A stretch of DNA of 46,235 nt from Chara braunii (GCA_003427395.1 BFEA01000025.1:3893684-3939918), one strand, 5' to 3'; shown: positions 1 to 10,062, counted from the stretch's first letter. The notes: generated by a model from the letters alone, not told the origin. Numbers and translations are program-made.

Positions 1-768
1 CATTTACAGTGTAATCAGTGAGGGGATTCTGCAGACTGTTGAGGGTTCAGCCTCCTGATGAGTTGGTGAAAATCTGATGTTCTGTTTGTGACGATATATA
101 TATTTTTTGGCGAAAAGAGGCCGGGAATCCTCACAAACAACCTGGAAGTTGCCAGGGACCGGGGTCAATTATTTACCCAGCTTCAGTTTAACCAATCCAT
201 GAATCGGCTACCAGGGTGCCAATTACTGTTCCAATCAAGCGAGCTGCTCTTTATATACTAAACTAATTGAACTACCTAAACTATAGGAAAAAGAGTCAAG
301 GAAGCAAAACGCCCTTTTTACACTGAAGTTCCTGACCCAGGTATAGAGGCCAATCGCGGCCCATGGAAGCCGAGTTCCACCTACCTTGACACTCCAGGCC
401 CAAAAACCTCCTGCAGCTGTAAGAATCGAGTGCCATGGTTACTAATCAAGGCCTACTCTGAGGCAAACACACATTACCACCTTTTCCCCTGAATCCACGT
501 TAGCAAACCAGGTTCTGCCTTTTTTTTTTTTTTTTTTTGTTGTTGTTGTTGTTGGAAACTCAGTCCTACCTCTGCACCAAGTGTCAACAAACCATCTGAG
601 ATTTTTGCCTGAGGGGCGGTCGTTACAATTCCTCCGTCTGCGATCTGCCTGAATCTGGCTCACCCTTTTTTTTCGACGCCAGATTTTCTGAAGAACGTAG
701 CTGGCTCTGCTAGTGAGGGGAGGTGTCTTTTTTTTTTTTGTTTGAATTAGGCCCGTGCAGTGGGGTGT
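1..768. other. No gene seen
   Basis: I find no gene here. The stretch has T runs (about 520-540 and 730-740, the first followed by GTT repeats) and otherwise unremarkable sequence. Short reading frames lack recognisable domains and run through the homopolymers. Confidence 0.6.
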
Positions 769-1337
769 CTTAAACTACGCGGGAGTCATAAAAAATGAGT
801 TATAATTGCACTATGGGCCAAGAAACAGTTTCAAATTGCAGTTTGGCCAATGTATACAACCCAGCTTTCTGGCCAGGTAGGGTGCCCGAAGTGCAATTGC
901 AAACTGTATCTTGCCCCATAGTGCAATTATAACTCGTTTTTGTGACTCTACTGAAGTTACCCCTTTTCTTTTCATGACTCAGTGGAGTGTCAACGGTAAC
1001 AATAGTAAGCCACATCTTTTTTTTTTTTGTTTGCTTTTAAAATTTAAAGCAATCCCTGGTTGCAGCCTACTAGGGTGTGGCGTAAAGTAAGCCAAGTCAA
1101 TAACACCAGTTCGGCAGTTACAGCAACATACTTGGGGGAAAGGACGGTGCTTGGGCACCTTTAGGTGCTCTTCAAAAAAATCGATCAGCTGATGATACTC
1201 GAAGGTTTGGATGTTAAATGGGGTGGCATGGCTGTTAAGGAATGTATCGGAGGTTAATCATTATTATAAACGACAGCACAGCAACAACAAGAAGAATAAC
1301 GACAAGAAGTGCAAGAAAGACAAGAAGAACAGCACAA

Positions 1338-1379
1338 CCAACACCAACACCAACACCAACACCAACACCACCACCAACA
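1338..1379. repeat. ACACCA-type microsatellite
   Basis: About six units of ACACCA lie inside a longer A/C-rich run. Apparent lysine/asparagine/threonine-rich reading frames here are by-products of this composition. Confidence 0.85.
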
Positions 1380-1720
1380 AGAACAACAACAACACAGCAA
1401 CCTCCCTGCCAATAGATGGAGCTTTCACAAGCAAAAAAAAAAAAAAAAAAACTTGGGAGAAAACGAGGAAGACAAAAGGGATGACTAATTATGTGAAAAA
1501 AAAGGAAAAAGAAGAAGATGCTATTCGTGTGAACCATAAAGGCTCAGGATCCATGGGCGATGATTTCACCAAGCTTTAGGAGCTCTTTCTGCAAAATTTA
1601 CGACAAGCGTGGAAGGAATTTGATCGTTGTAGGATTACAGTTGATTGGTAAATCAAGAGAAAGTGAAGGGGACACGGATGCGAGAAGGATAAGTGGTAAA
1701 AAAAGAAGTCTGGATTGACC

Positions 1721-1846
1721 TTAAACCACCAGTACCTACGGCATTTTTCATACCCCCCCGCCTCCAATGAGTTTGGACTGCAGGGCCAGGCCGATTGGGC
1801 TTCCGTGTTAACGGCGGCCCCAACCGGTAGGTACTGGTGGTTTTAA
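1721..1846. mobile_element. TTAA-flanked MITE, copy a
   Basis: This short element begins TTAA + ACCACCAGTACCT and ends with the complementary AGGTACTGGTGGT followed by TTTAAA. It is about 126 bp and has no coding capacity. It is one of at least six copies in the window and sits inside the foldback element at 772-2045. The right flank carries one extra T relative to a clean TTAA duplication. Confidence 0.7.
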
Positions 1847-2568
1847 AAAAAAAGGGGTAACTTCAGTAGAGTTGCAAAAACGAATTATAATTGCAGTATG
1901 GGGCAAGATACAGTTTGCAATTGCACTTCAGGCACCCTACCTGGCCAGAAAGCTGGGTTGTATACATTGCCCGAACTGCAATAGGAAACTGTATCTTGGC
2001 CCATAGTGCAATTATAACTCTTTTCTGTGACTCCCACGTAGTTTTCCTTTAAGAAAAAGAAGAAGAGGGATATCGGAAGGGAAAAGAAAGAACTCTGTGA
2101 GCACATTTGCGATGTGCAATGTGTGTCACACTAGAACGTTGGCATAAGCATTTGTCACAGTGGGTCCCAGCCTACCCCCCGCCCCCACCCTTTTTCTTTC
2201 TTTCCCTCCTTTCTGAAAGAGTAGATTGGCAGTGCCACCAACGTGTCGCCGTGACAGGGAAGTCATGCCTTAGGCCGGGTGGCTCGTTGGATTTACAATC
2301 ACACCTCCATTGGAGAACGCACCTCCGGATGGATGGATGTGTTTATGATCAGACTGCCACTCATGTTTATGGGACTGCAAGGGTCTGGCTCCAGTGGAAT
2401 CATTCTAGAAATATCTGGACCTGAATTTTCCCCTGATGCATGCAGAATGTAGGAGCCCCACATTCATGCAAAATGTTGCCCAGCGGAGCGCGGCCCTGAA
2501 ATGCCATAGTGGGGTGCAAAAATTTACTGGAAGGCACAGGTCAACTTGAAACCACTACTGGGGGCTTG

Positions 2569-2718
2569 TCCCACTAGCAGCTTCGAGTTTCCTCAACGCC
2601 CGAATATGGACGTATTTGTGGAGAGGTGCGGCCGAGGGAACTCGATGACATTTTCTGCACGCGTCCAGAAACATGTCCAGATTCGGGAGTTGAGAAAACT
2701 CAACGCTGTTAGTGGGAC
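2569..2718. mobile_element. MITE with GTCCCACTAGCA termini, copy 1
   Basis: The left end GTCCCACTAGCAGC is matched by an inverted right end GCTGTTAGTGGGAC. The arms continue inward through CGTCCA/TGGACG-like segments. The element is 150 bp and non-coding. Copies at 4847-5153 and 5461-5602 share the same ends and the TGGACGTGTTT-like inner arm. Confidence 0.75.
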
Positions 2719-2876
2719 TTGGGCCCTGCACACCAAGCAACATTGTGGAACATCTTTTCTGGTTTTTGTCACCCTGCGGTGGACTGTATCAAGGAGGGGC
2801 CGTTGGTGAAGAAAAAAGACACCCTGTTGAACCATTGAGCTCAACTCAATGGTGCGTGTTGGACATGGGCTGCACC

Positions 2877-3043
2877 CTGGGGCTCGGTCCCACCTGCGCA
2901 TTTCCGTTGTAGGAGGTTACCACAAAGATAATGGCGGGCACCTAAGGACTATGGATTGACAAAATGGATTGTCTCTAGACGGCCGCCAGTCGCTTCGTGG
3001 TAGCCTCCTACAACGAAAATGAGCAGATGGGACCAAGCCCCTG
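2877..3043. mobile_element. MITE with ~48-bp inverted termini
   Basis: The left end, from GGGGCTCGGTCCCACCTG through TTGTAGGAGGTTACCAC, is matched in inverse by GTGGTAGCCTCCTACAACG through GGGACCAAGCCCCTG. It is 167 bp with no coding capacity. A retroelement T run begins 10 bp downstream. Confidence 0.75.
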
Positions 3044-3050
3044 CTTGGGG

Positions 3051-3053
<3 letters not shown>

Positions 3054-3094
<41 letters not shown>

Positions 3095-3150
3095 CAGGCT
3101 CCAATCTGTTCGTGGGGAGCATCACTTGCTGAGAACCGGGCTCAGCGTCC
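3054..3150 (-). mobile_element. Poly(A) retroelement 3' end with paired stem-loops
   Basis: On the minus strand this reads: stem-loop GCTGAG-CCCGGTT-CTCAGC (3128-3146), a second stem GCTCC...GGAGC with an AACAGA loop (3098-3120), then an A run (3088-3054). The order matches the 3' end of the LINE at 12979-14218, so it is most likely a severely 5'-truncated relative. Its 5' limit and target-site duplication were not found. Confidence 0.65.
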
Positions 3151-3250
3151 TGTCTCCAACCCCCCCAGCAGCATAGCAGGAAGACCCAGTGGCTAGCTAC
3201 CACCACAACTACATCTCGGGTCAAACACAAGGGCAACAACACCAGTTTAT

Positions 3251-3809
3251 GGGGCTCGTTCGACACTCCTCGGGCGCGTAAAGTCCCCGAGGAATTGTTC
3301 GTTCCACCTATCCTCGGGGATGCAGTCAGCAAAAAAAAGTGAAAACACTCCGAAGGAAATTCCTTGGGCTCCGAGGATTCCCCAGCCATTTCTTCCTTTT
3401 GCCCAAGGGACCTCACAAGGTCCCTTGGGCAAAAGGAATCTGTGAAACACTCCGAAGGAAATTCCTTGGGCTCCGAGGATTCCCCAGCCATTTCTTTTGT
3501 AGTCCCAAGGGACCTCACGAGGTCCCTTGGGCAAAAGGAATCCGCGTTTCAAGGAGAGGAGTGGGCACATGGGTAGAGAGACGTTACAACCGAGAATCTG
3601 GATCGTGGCGGCACCCTATTGGCTGAAGGCCTCAAACACATTTGTTTTTTTTTTTCTTTTCTTTTTTTCTTGTCTGACATCGTTCGAAGGAAATGTCCTC
3701 GGGCGACGTCCCCGCGGACAGGTGGAAAGATGGCGGGAATTTCCTTGAAAACGCCCAAGGAAACTTCCTTCGGCCCCGAGGATGCCCCGAGGAGTGTCGA
3801 ACGAGCCCC
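3251..3809. mobile_element. 559-bp TIR element with internal duplication
   Basis: The ends are inverted: GGGGCTCGTTCGACACTCCT at the left and its complement at the right, about 24 bp. The flanks read TAT and TAC, compatible with a 3-bp duplication of PIF/Harbinger type, but this is weak. Inside, a 102-bp unit occurs twice (about 3341-3442 and 3443-3545). Unit 1 contains a 19-bp perfect inverted repeat with a 4-nt loop (3395-3436) built on CCTTTTGCCCAAGGGACCT. No transposase is present. Confidence 0.65.
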
Positions 3810-3959
3810 TACGAGTTTCATGGATGTGGTGTAGTTGGATACAACATAGAAAGGATCACCAATCCTTGACATCCACCGGCCCAACTGGCGGAGGGCGAGC
3901 CCGGTACCCTACACTTCCTACGATAGCATGTCTGAGCACACAAACAACCACATTGTTCA

Positions 3960-4104
3960 GGGACGCTGGACCCAATTTCCAGCAGGTGCTACTCCCCACC
4001 AATAGAGGGAGCCTCCCCGGCAGTGATAGTGGTGCCTGCTCCTACTAGCACTCGCTCAGGCTGTTCCAAAAAAAAAAGAAAGCAAAGAAAAAAAAAAAAG
4101 AAGA
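3960..4104 (+). mobile_element. Poly(A) retroelement 3' end with paired stem-loops
   Basis: The plus strand carries GCTGGA-CCCAATT-TCCAGC (3965-3983), then CTCC-CCACCAATAGA-GGGAG (about 3991-4012), about 55 nt of sequence and an A-rich tail (4068-4104). It belongs to the same 3'-end family as 3054-3150 and 13071-13119. The 5' boundary is not determined. Confidence 0.65.
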
Positions 4105-4179
4105 ATTACGTAGGTGTCAAGGTGAGCTTCAAGGATGAGTTCTTTTTTTTATTTTTTCACGGCCATTGGTGTGACCGCA

Positions 4180-4485
4180 CCCTGCTTGTGGAGGTTTAGT
4201 TCTGGTTTCAAAGATTTTTCAACATGGTCACACCATGGGCGTGAAATTTTGAGATCGGATGGCAGGGACGCGCAGATACTCTAATCGAGAACTAAACCTC
4301 CTCAAGTGGGGCACGGCCACGCTGAACCTCCCTAAGTGGGGCACGGCCGCGCTCCCACGAGAGGAGGTTTAGTACTGGTTTCGAGTATGCATGGGTTCAT
4401 GCCATCCAATCTAAAAATTTCATGGCCACGATGTGACCATGTTGAAAAATACTCTAGATGCGAACTAAACCCCTGCAAGTGGGGC
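4180..4485. mobile_element. Two MITE copies in inverted orientation
   Basis: Copy A (about 4180-4305) and copy B (about 4360-4485) are inverted relative to each other. They share GGAGGTTTAGT ends and an inner TTTTTCAACATGGTCACA block. Each is also weakly palindromic. Between them are repeated AAGTGGGGCACGGCC segments. There is no coding capacity. Confidence 0.6.
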
Positions 4486-4846
4486 AGGCCCCCAGTCAGA
4501 CCTACCAGATGCCAGCAGCTTATTTGCCCAGGAGGCTGAACTGACACCTGGCCCCCTTGTGCGGTCTTGTTCATCTGCGGCATCCTCGATGGGGTCGCTG
4601 GGTAGACAGCCTAGTGATCTGTGGTCCCCTTGTGGCCCATAGACCCAGTAAGGCTTACCTGACCTAGGGCATGCTTGTCCCTCCCTAGGCCCGCAAAGGC
4701 TGAATTGACCGGTGGCCGCCTTGTGCCCCGGTGAGGCTGACTGAGCTGCAGCCCCTCGTGCAGCAGGGTCCTCAGGTATAGCTCACTATCACGCACTTGA
4801 ACAGTACCTATAGAGCAAATGGAAGGTCATGGTGACCTGTAGGGAG

Positions 4847-5153
4847 GCCCCACTAGCAAAGGCTAGGGTTGAACCACGAGTACCTTTCCCTTATATGGGC
4901 TGCGGGCCCCTCACCGCGACTTTTGGAGGCCTGAATGGCAACACAGGGCGCTGATGAAACTTATCAACGGTGGCCCAGCCCTGAAAGTTGCCACGACATA
5001 TTTGATTTTCGAGTGGGGAAAGGTACTGGTGGTGGTTAAGTTTATGAATCTGAACGTGTTTTATGCAGAGATTCATAACCCAGTTCCAATCGCTAATTTC
5101 TGCACCACTCAAGAAACACGTCCCTGTTCAGGCCGATTGCCCCTAATGAGGCC
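4847..5153. mobile_element. MITE with CCCCACTAGCA ends, split by another MITE
   Basis: The left part starts GCCCCACTAGCAAAGGCTAG; the right part resumes with GAATCTGAACGTGTTTTATG and ends CTAATGAGGCC. Removing the TTAA-type element at 4869-5039 leaves about 140 bp, close to the intact copies at 2569-2718 (150 bp) and 5461-5602 (142 bp). This gives a relative age: this family inserted before the TTAA family here. Confidence 0.65.
4869..5039. mobile_element. TTAA-flanked MITE, copy b (nested)
   Basis: The left boundary reads TTGA + ACCACGAGTACCTT and the right GGTACTGGTGGTGG + TTAA. The interior resembles copy d at 28287-28448, sharing GGAGGCCTGAA and ATGAAA(C/T)TTATCAACGG. It is about 171 bp and non-coding, and interrupts an older MITE. 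One target copy has mutated from TTAA to TTGA. Confidence 0.65.
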
Positions 5154-5228
5154 TAGACTGGGGTGAGGTCTTACTTGTCCAGGTTCTCTCTCTTTTCGTT
5201 TATTTTCTCCTTTTCCCCCAGATGAAAA

Positions 5229-5280
5229 GGGTGATGGCTTCCAAAAAAAAAAAAAAAAAAAAAAAAAAGGGTGATGGCTT
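5229..5280 (+). mobile_element. Bare poly(A) insertion with target-site duplication
   Basis: GGGTGATGGCTT occurs at 5229-5240 and again at 5269-5280. Only CC plus 26 A lies between. The flanking AAAA could extend the duplication to 16 bp. The simplest reading is target-primed reverse transcription that copied little but the poly(A) tail. Slippage of a 40-bp tandem duplication is the alternative. Confidence 0.55.
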
Positions 5281-5460
5281 TGAGGTGATTCAGGGGGATT
5301 TTTATACCAGGATTCAAACTGAGGTCTGCTTTATAGACGATTCATGGATGTATTCTTCTGGCTGTTGATCTTTGTAATCTCAGCCCCAAATGAAGCTCCC
5401 CAAATGAAAATAAAAAACAAATGAAGTATCCGGATAAGTAGGACTTGCCCCTGCTACGAG

Positions 5461-5602
5461 GTCCCACTAGCAAAGAGGATGGGCTCCTGAATCTGGACGT
5501 GTTTCATGCAGAGATGCAGAAAAGCAGATCAATCCGATTTTCTGCATGTCTCCTAAAACACGTCCAGATTCAGGCGTTCAATCCAGTCCTTGCTAGTGGG
5601 AC
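5461..5602. mobile_element. MITE with GTCCCACTAGCA termini, copy 3
   Basis: This is a strongly palindromic 142-bp element. GTCCCACTAGCAAAG at the left pairs with CTTGCTAGTGGGAC at the right, and inner arms contain TGAATCTGGACGTGTTT and its complement. It has no coding capacity. Confidence 0.75.
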
Positions 5603-5963
5603 TGGGCCACTCACTATCTTCTTACCCCGAACATGACCTCCCCCCAGCAGGTTGAGCGGCCCACTCACTACCTTCTTACCCCCAACACGATGCCGGCGAT
5701 CAAGACTGCATTTTTTTCTTCTTTTCAGAACTGTATTTCGACTGGAACAGGGTTCGTATGCGGTCATTACGAGGAGGTGTCATGTTCGTATGCTCACAAA
5801 TCGATAATGGACTGACACACATGTGAGTGAGCTTGCTGCTACCGTCGTCCCCTGAACATAACGTACTCTCATCATGATTGTATAGGACGGGAAAGGTAGC
5901 TTGTCTGAATTCATGATCAGAGTGTGTTGTGTTCGGGAGAGGACGGCAGTGGGCCACTCCCTG

Positions 5964-6650
5964 GGCGAGGTCCCACTTACCAAGATTGGTTGTTTTTGGC
6001 CTTTGCTATTTTCGTAATCTAGGGTCAGAAAACAGTCTCTGGAAATAGGCCTCTGAGCTGACCGGGCTGAACGGAAAGGGGTGGTTGTAGGCACGTGGAA
6101 AAGGATCTTGGACCAACGAGCCTGGCTGAGTTGGTACACCCATGAACTGCTGAATAACAGACCCAAGTTCGAATCCTGGTGGACCTTGATGAATGCAATG
6201 AAATAATACCTTGGATCGGTCTAGTGGATGATGATATCTAAAGGCCGTTGCCCTTTTGAAAAACAAAAAGAAAAGGGATCTTGGATACCTTTCTCGCTCT
6301 TTTGACTAGGAAGATAAAGTGGGTGTAGTATGTGTTCTGGGCCAAGGTCCCAGTTGCACAGCGATACTGGCCGTAGATAACAGAGATCAATGGCCTCTAT
6401 CTCTTACACCATAGGAGTGGGACCTCGCCCCAGATCAGTTCAATATCTGATCCGTGCTCCATCGGGCTACATGAAAAGAAATAAGAAAAAGATTCCTGGG
6501 ACAGGATTGAGGTCCCACTTACCAGGGCTGGTTGTTTGTGGCCGTTGGTATGTTTTTCCTAATCTAACAGTCTTTGGAAAAGGGCCCTCACAGCTGGCCG
6601 GGCTGAACGGAAAGGGATGGTTCCCAAACGTGTTAAAGAACTGTAGGGAA
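5964..6650. repeat. Two direct copies of a ~140-bp dispersed repeat
   Basis: Segments at about 5967-6100 and 6508-6640 share, in order, GAGGTCCCACTTACCA, GGTTGTTT, TCTAA/TCTAG, CAGTCT(C/T)TGGAAA and CCGGGCTGAACGGAAAGG. They are direct copies of a dispersed element whose true ends I cannot define. The intact SINE at 6113-6275 follows the first copy directly. Confidence 0.6.
6103..6285 (+). mobile_element. tRNA-derived SINE with target-site duplication
   Basis: The body spans 6113-6275 (163 bp) between two copies of GGATCTTGGA (6103-6112 and 6276-6285). A Pol III box A lies at 6123-6140 (TGGCTGAGTTGGTACACC) and a box B at about 6167-6176 (GTTCGAATCC), about 27 nt apart. A tRNA-unrelated body follows, then an A-rich tail (GAAAAACAAAAAGAAAAG). 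A related, more decayed copy starts near 6960. I take it as a complete SINE mobilised by a LINE. Confidence 0.75.
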
Positions 6651-6706
6651 GGATGGTGAATTTCATTGCAATAAATGTTTGGCTGAAAAGAATTGTCATT
6701 TCTATT

Positions 6707-6840
6707 GCAGGAAATATTATTGGACTCGAATGGCTGCTGAAATTCAGTTTTAGAAAGAAAGATAAGTTTTTTTGCAGGAAATAGTATTGGACTTGAATGG
6801 CTGCTGAAATTCAGTTTTGGAAAGAAAAAAAGTTTTTGTG
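6707..6840. repeat. 67-bp tandem duplication
   Basis: Two copies of a 67-bp unit starting GCAGGAAATA (6707 and 6774) share ATGGCTGCTGAAATTCAGTT. They differ at a few bases. No coding content is recognised. Confidence 0.8.
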
Positions 6841-6959
6841 AAAAAAACAAGACAACTATCATCACATTGACCCCGCGTCCATGCTCTGTGCCTGACACAA
6901 AGGGCTGCGGTCAAGTCTGGTCTGCCAGACCAAAAAATCCAGAGGCCACCACGTGGCTG

Positions 6960-7100
6960 AGCTTGTGTTTGGTAGCTCAGTTGGTGCATCCATGAACAGT
7001 TAAATAACAGACCTTAGTATCAGAGGAGGGAAAAGAGCTCTGAATTTAGTAATTTACCTGGGAGTCTGGGACCGGTCAGTTCCAAGATAATATCCCAAGG
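6960..7100 (+). mobile_element. Degenerate second copy of the 6.1-kb SINE
   Basis: Box A TAGCTCAGTTGGTGCATCC is at 6973-6991 and is followed by CATGAACAGTTAAATAACAG, closely matching the SINE at 6113-6275. Box B has decayed. The 3' part (GGACCGGTC, GATAATATC, AAGGCCGTCCCC) parallels the end of the first copy. The T-rich run beyond 7098 belongs at least partly to an oppositely oriented retroelement end. Confidence 0.6.
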
Positions 7101-7230
7101 CCGTCCCCTTTTTTTTTCCTTTTCTTTTTCTTCTTCTTCGTTTTTTTTCCGTCTTTTCCCGGTATTGTCCACTCCGCTCTTATTTGTTGGGAGCAGCACG
7201 TGCTGGGAACTGGGCCCAGCATCCCTTGTG
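7098..7230 (-). mobile_element. Poly(A) retroelement 3' end with stem-loop
   Basis: Read on the minus strand: GCTGGG-CCCAGTT-CCCAGC (7202-7220), then GCTCC...GGAGT (7171-7194) with an AAATAAGA loop, then an A/G-rich tail (7165-7098). The first stem carries GGG/CCC where others have GGA/TCC or GAG/CTC, so pairing is kept while sequence changes. Confidence 0.65.
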
Positions 7231-7239
7231 GACATAGAC

Positions 7240-7700
7240 AAAGTGACTGACATGACCTGGCCCCTGCAACCACAGAAGGTCGTCTACAGACCATACATCT
7301 GTTGTGTGGTTGCTGTTGAGCCCGCCCCTCCCGCCTCTGTGCCAAGGGGGACCGAGCTCTGCCATAGTCTTTCAGCTTTTATAACCGTGTGTACCTAGAA
7401 GAACTGAATAACATGATACGACCCCTGCGGGCAAATGCATGTGTTATATCGTTGTTGTTGCACCCACCCCTCTGACCCCTGTGCCGTGGGGGACTGGCTC
7501 TGCCTCAGGCTCTCAACTGTTGTGTCCTTGTGCACATTGAAGAACTGACCACCATGGCCCGACCCCTGCGACCAGAGAAGCTCATCTATAGCCCCTGCAT
7601 CTCGTATGTGGTTGTGGACGCCTGTCCCTCTGGCCTCTGTACCCAGGGGGATCGGGCTCTGCCTCAGGCTCTTCAACCATTGAATTGTCCTTACCCACTG
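7240..7700. repeat. Three degenerate tandem units of 140-160 bp
   Basis: Blocks CCCCTGC...CCTCTG(T/A)...GGGGGA(C/T)...CTCTGCC recur with the CCCCTGC anchor at 7261, 7422 and 7562. Apparent proline/glycine-rich reading frames follow the repeat and do not resemble known proteins. Confidence 0.6.
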
Positions 7701-7935
7701 TTCTCTGCCCCGGGCCCCTGTACCTGGGGGGGGCAGGTTCCTGTTCAGAAACCATATTCGTGAGTACCTTCATAGTATGCTGCTGGTGACAGGCTGCTGT
7801 TCCAGCTGGCTGACCTGGTTGTCATCTGACTACCCCTGCGGGTATTGCTGCCCTTCATTGCTGCAATTGTGACTGGGTGGGGAGGTGTGACGGTGCAGGC
7901 AGGGGGCGGGCCCTCCAGGGGGGAATGTTAGGTGG

Positions 7936-8100
7936 ATGGTGATGAGAGGAAGAGGGAGGGAGGGGGGGGGGGGGGGGGGGGAGAATGCAGAGGAGGGGTT
8001 TGAGGGGACTGGCCCTTTGGGAGGGGTGGGCAGTTGGGAGGGCCACAGGAGACCGAAAGGAGGGGGGATCCCGGGGGCAGAAGGTGGTGGATGTGGGACT
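7936..8100. repeat. G-rich purine tract with poly(G)
   Basis: A G/A-rich strand includes an uninterrupted run of about 20 G ending at 7981. It could form G-quadruplex or triplex structures, and its length in the assembly may be unreliable. No gene. Confidence 0.8.
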
Positions 8101-8324
8101 GCGGTGGGTGGTGAATGCCGTTTGACAATTTTTTTCTGCAGGTGCGGGGGTGGGCTCCTGATAGGCCCAACTCCATTGAACTAACTATCTCCAATCATGT
8201 TCTCTTTTTTCTTTTTTTTTTCATGGAGTCTCTGGATTTTTGAAGGAGTCTCCAATCATGTTTTTTTTCATGGAGTCTCATTGAGGATGTTTTTTTTCTT
8301 TTCTGCATGGTCCCTGATGCTACC

Positions 8325-8545
8325 TGCTGTCCCCTGGCCGGTATTGCCCATCTGCAGGTCAGGAGCAGCCCCCCATGTTCTCTCATGGACACAGTTCTGG
8401 CTGCTACGGGGTTCCCTGTCTGACTATAATTAGGAGTAGTGACAACTGAGGGGTGCCGTGAAGTCCATTGGGCGCATGGACCCCAATGGACACAGTTCTG
8501 GTTGCTATGGGGTTCCCCGTATGACTATAATGAGTGGTGATAGGT
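8325..8545. repeat. Shared retroelement tail segments
   Basis: ATGGACACAGTTCTGG(C/T)TGCTA(C/T)GGGGTTCCC(T/C)GT followed by TGACTATAAT occurs at about 8389-8430 and 8488-8530. A related block closes the SINE near 16160-16195. These look like 3' ends of one SINE family. I see no clean head or target-site duplication here. Confidence 0.5.
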
Positions 8546-8844
8546 AGCCCTCAGAAAAAAAGGGCGGCAGTGTGCAAACAAGACCCCGATGGACTTCACG
8601 GCACCCCTCAGCTCGCATGCTGAAAATGAGGTCCAGTGTGCAAAAGAGAATACAATGGCAGTGCCCAGAAGCACGTCTTGGCTACATGAGGCCACATGCT
8701 TATTTTGGGGTAATTAAAAGACCCCAATGGACTTTTCAAAGTTCCATTGATAAGCATGTGGCCCAAAATAAACATTTGGCTTCTGGGCGGCACTGCCATT
8801 GCGTTCTCTTTTGCACACTGGGCCTGATTTTCAGCATGCGAGCT
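8446..8844. repeat. Two adjacent long inverted repeats
   Basis: The first repeat pairs 8446-8471 with 8584-8611 (CTGAGGGGTGCCGTGAAGTC and complement). The second pairs about 8610-8718 with about 8757-8844, ending in AGCTCGCATGCTGAAAAT and its complement, with arms near 90-105 bp. Both could extrude hairpins. They are non-coding and resemble foldback elements sharing a border. Confidence 0.75.
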
Positions 8845-9713
8845 TCTCTCCACATCCGGCACCCCCCTGCTCCTGCAGGAAAAAAAGGTGTTTTGTTTTC
8901 TGATTCCAATGTCCTGTTATCTCAAAACTGTCGCCCTTTTTTTTTTAAACAACAGCGGATGCGGAAGGTTTTGAATTTACAAAGGCAAAGAAAACACGCG
9001 CTGGCAAAGAAAACAGGCGGTGACTTTGAAACAGCAATTTGAGTCGAAAAGTATCCCGCTGGGCATTGTTTTTCCTTTTTCTTCTTTTCCCATCTGATGC
9101 AACGGACAACCCCTGTAAGTATGACTCCCGGCCTCACACCACGACCGTTGGTACTTTCATTGTTTTTGAACTCGGCACCTGGTTTCTTTGCTGGCGCGTG
9201 TGTTTTTCTGCTTATTCCATACTCAAAAGTAACATGAACGTACTGACCTCTTTTTTTTATTTTTAAACACTATCCTGATTCCTGAACAAGCCAACCAGCT
9301 TTGCTAGTGAATTATTTCCCTGTCATTGCTTTGGCCTCTCATTGTGCTGTTTGAAAGGCATAGGCCTACTGAGCCCTACTCGCACCAGCACTTTCCTGGA
9401 TGCAACTGAACAAACTTTTTTTTTTTTTTTTCCTCTTTCAAAAAGCCCAGGGTGTTGTAATGGCCGGGGACCAGACCCACGGTGATTGCTGGTAGCGGCA
9501 GCCAATGGTTGTCCTGACAGGATAGCCCACCTACCATACCCATCCCCACGTTAACACTCCAGCGCACCCCCTGTCCCTACTATCCTACCTCAGTGTGCAA
9601 CTGAACACATTGGGACCGATCAATTGGAAAGGTCAAACGGTGAGGATGCCCTTAGGGAGTGCTGTGTTTCTGAGATCCTGATGGCGTGGATGGAAATCTT
9701 TTAACTGTCCTTC

Positions 9714-10003
9714 GGGACATCCATTAAACCACCAATACTTCTGAGGCACTGTTCTCCGGGGGCGGTAAATGCACTGCGTGGCAAGAATAAAAGAACCGGT
9801 GCAGGCCGGTTTTGACTGGTGCCGCCAGCCATTTTGCTCCTGTGGCCGAGCCCAGAAAGCGGGACATCCGTTTATCCGCCAGTACTTCTGAGGCAGTTTT
9901 CTCCAGGGCGTGAAATGCACTGCGTGCCAAGGAGAAAATGAAGCGGTGCAGGCCTCTTTTGACTGGCGCCGTCAGCTGTTTTGCTCTTGTGGCGGAGCCC
10001 CAA
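9714..10003. repeat. 147-bp tandem pair
   Basis: Unit 1 (9714-9860) and unit 2 (9861-10003) both start GGGACATCC and share GTACTTCTGAGGCA-like text, AAATGCACTGCGTG, GGTGCAGGCC, TTTTGACTGG and GAGCCC. The inverted-repeat pair at 9452/11098 encloses them. Confidence 0.8.
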
Positions 10004-10062
10004 AAGTTGCAGCAGCATGCAAGCTGCGACTTTGAAAAAATGGCTGGGAAACGGACTGGTGG

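Larger units (their letters stand above)
772..2045. mobile_element. Foldback element with ~190-bp inverted termini
   Basis: The left arm (about 772-967) and right arm (about 1851-2045) are inverted copies of each other. Both start with a version of AAACTACG(C/T)GGGAGTCA and end inward with GGGGTAACTTCAGTAGAG or its complement. Each arm is also palindromic, built around GTTATAATTGCACTATGGG and its complement, so each arm alone would look like a MITE. The ~880-bp interior has no transposase. It holds an ACACCA microsatellite and a TTAA-type MITE. The superfamily is uncertain. Confidence 0.7.
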
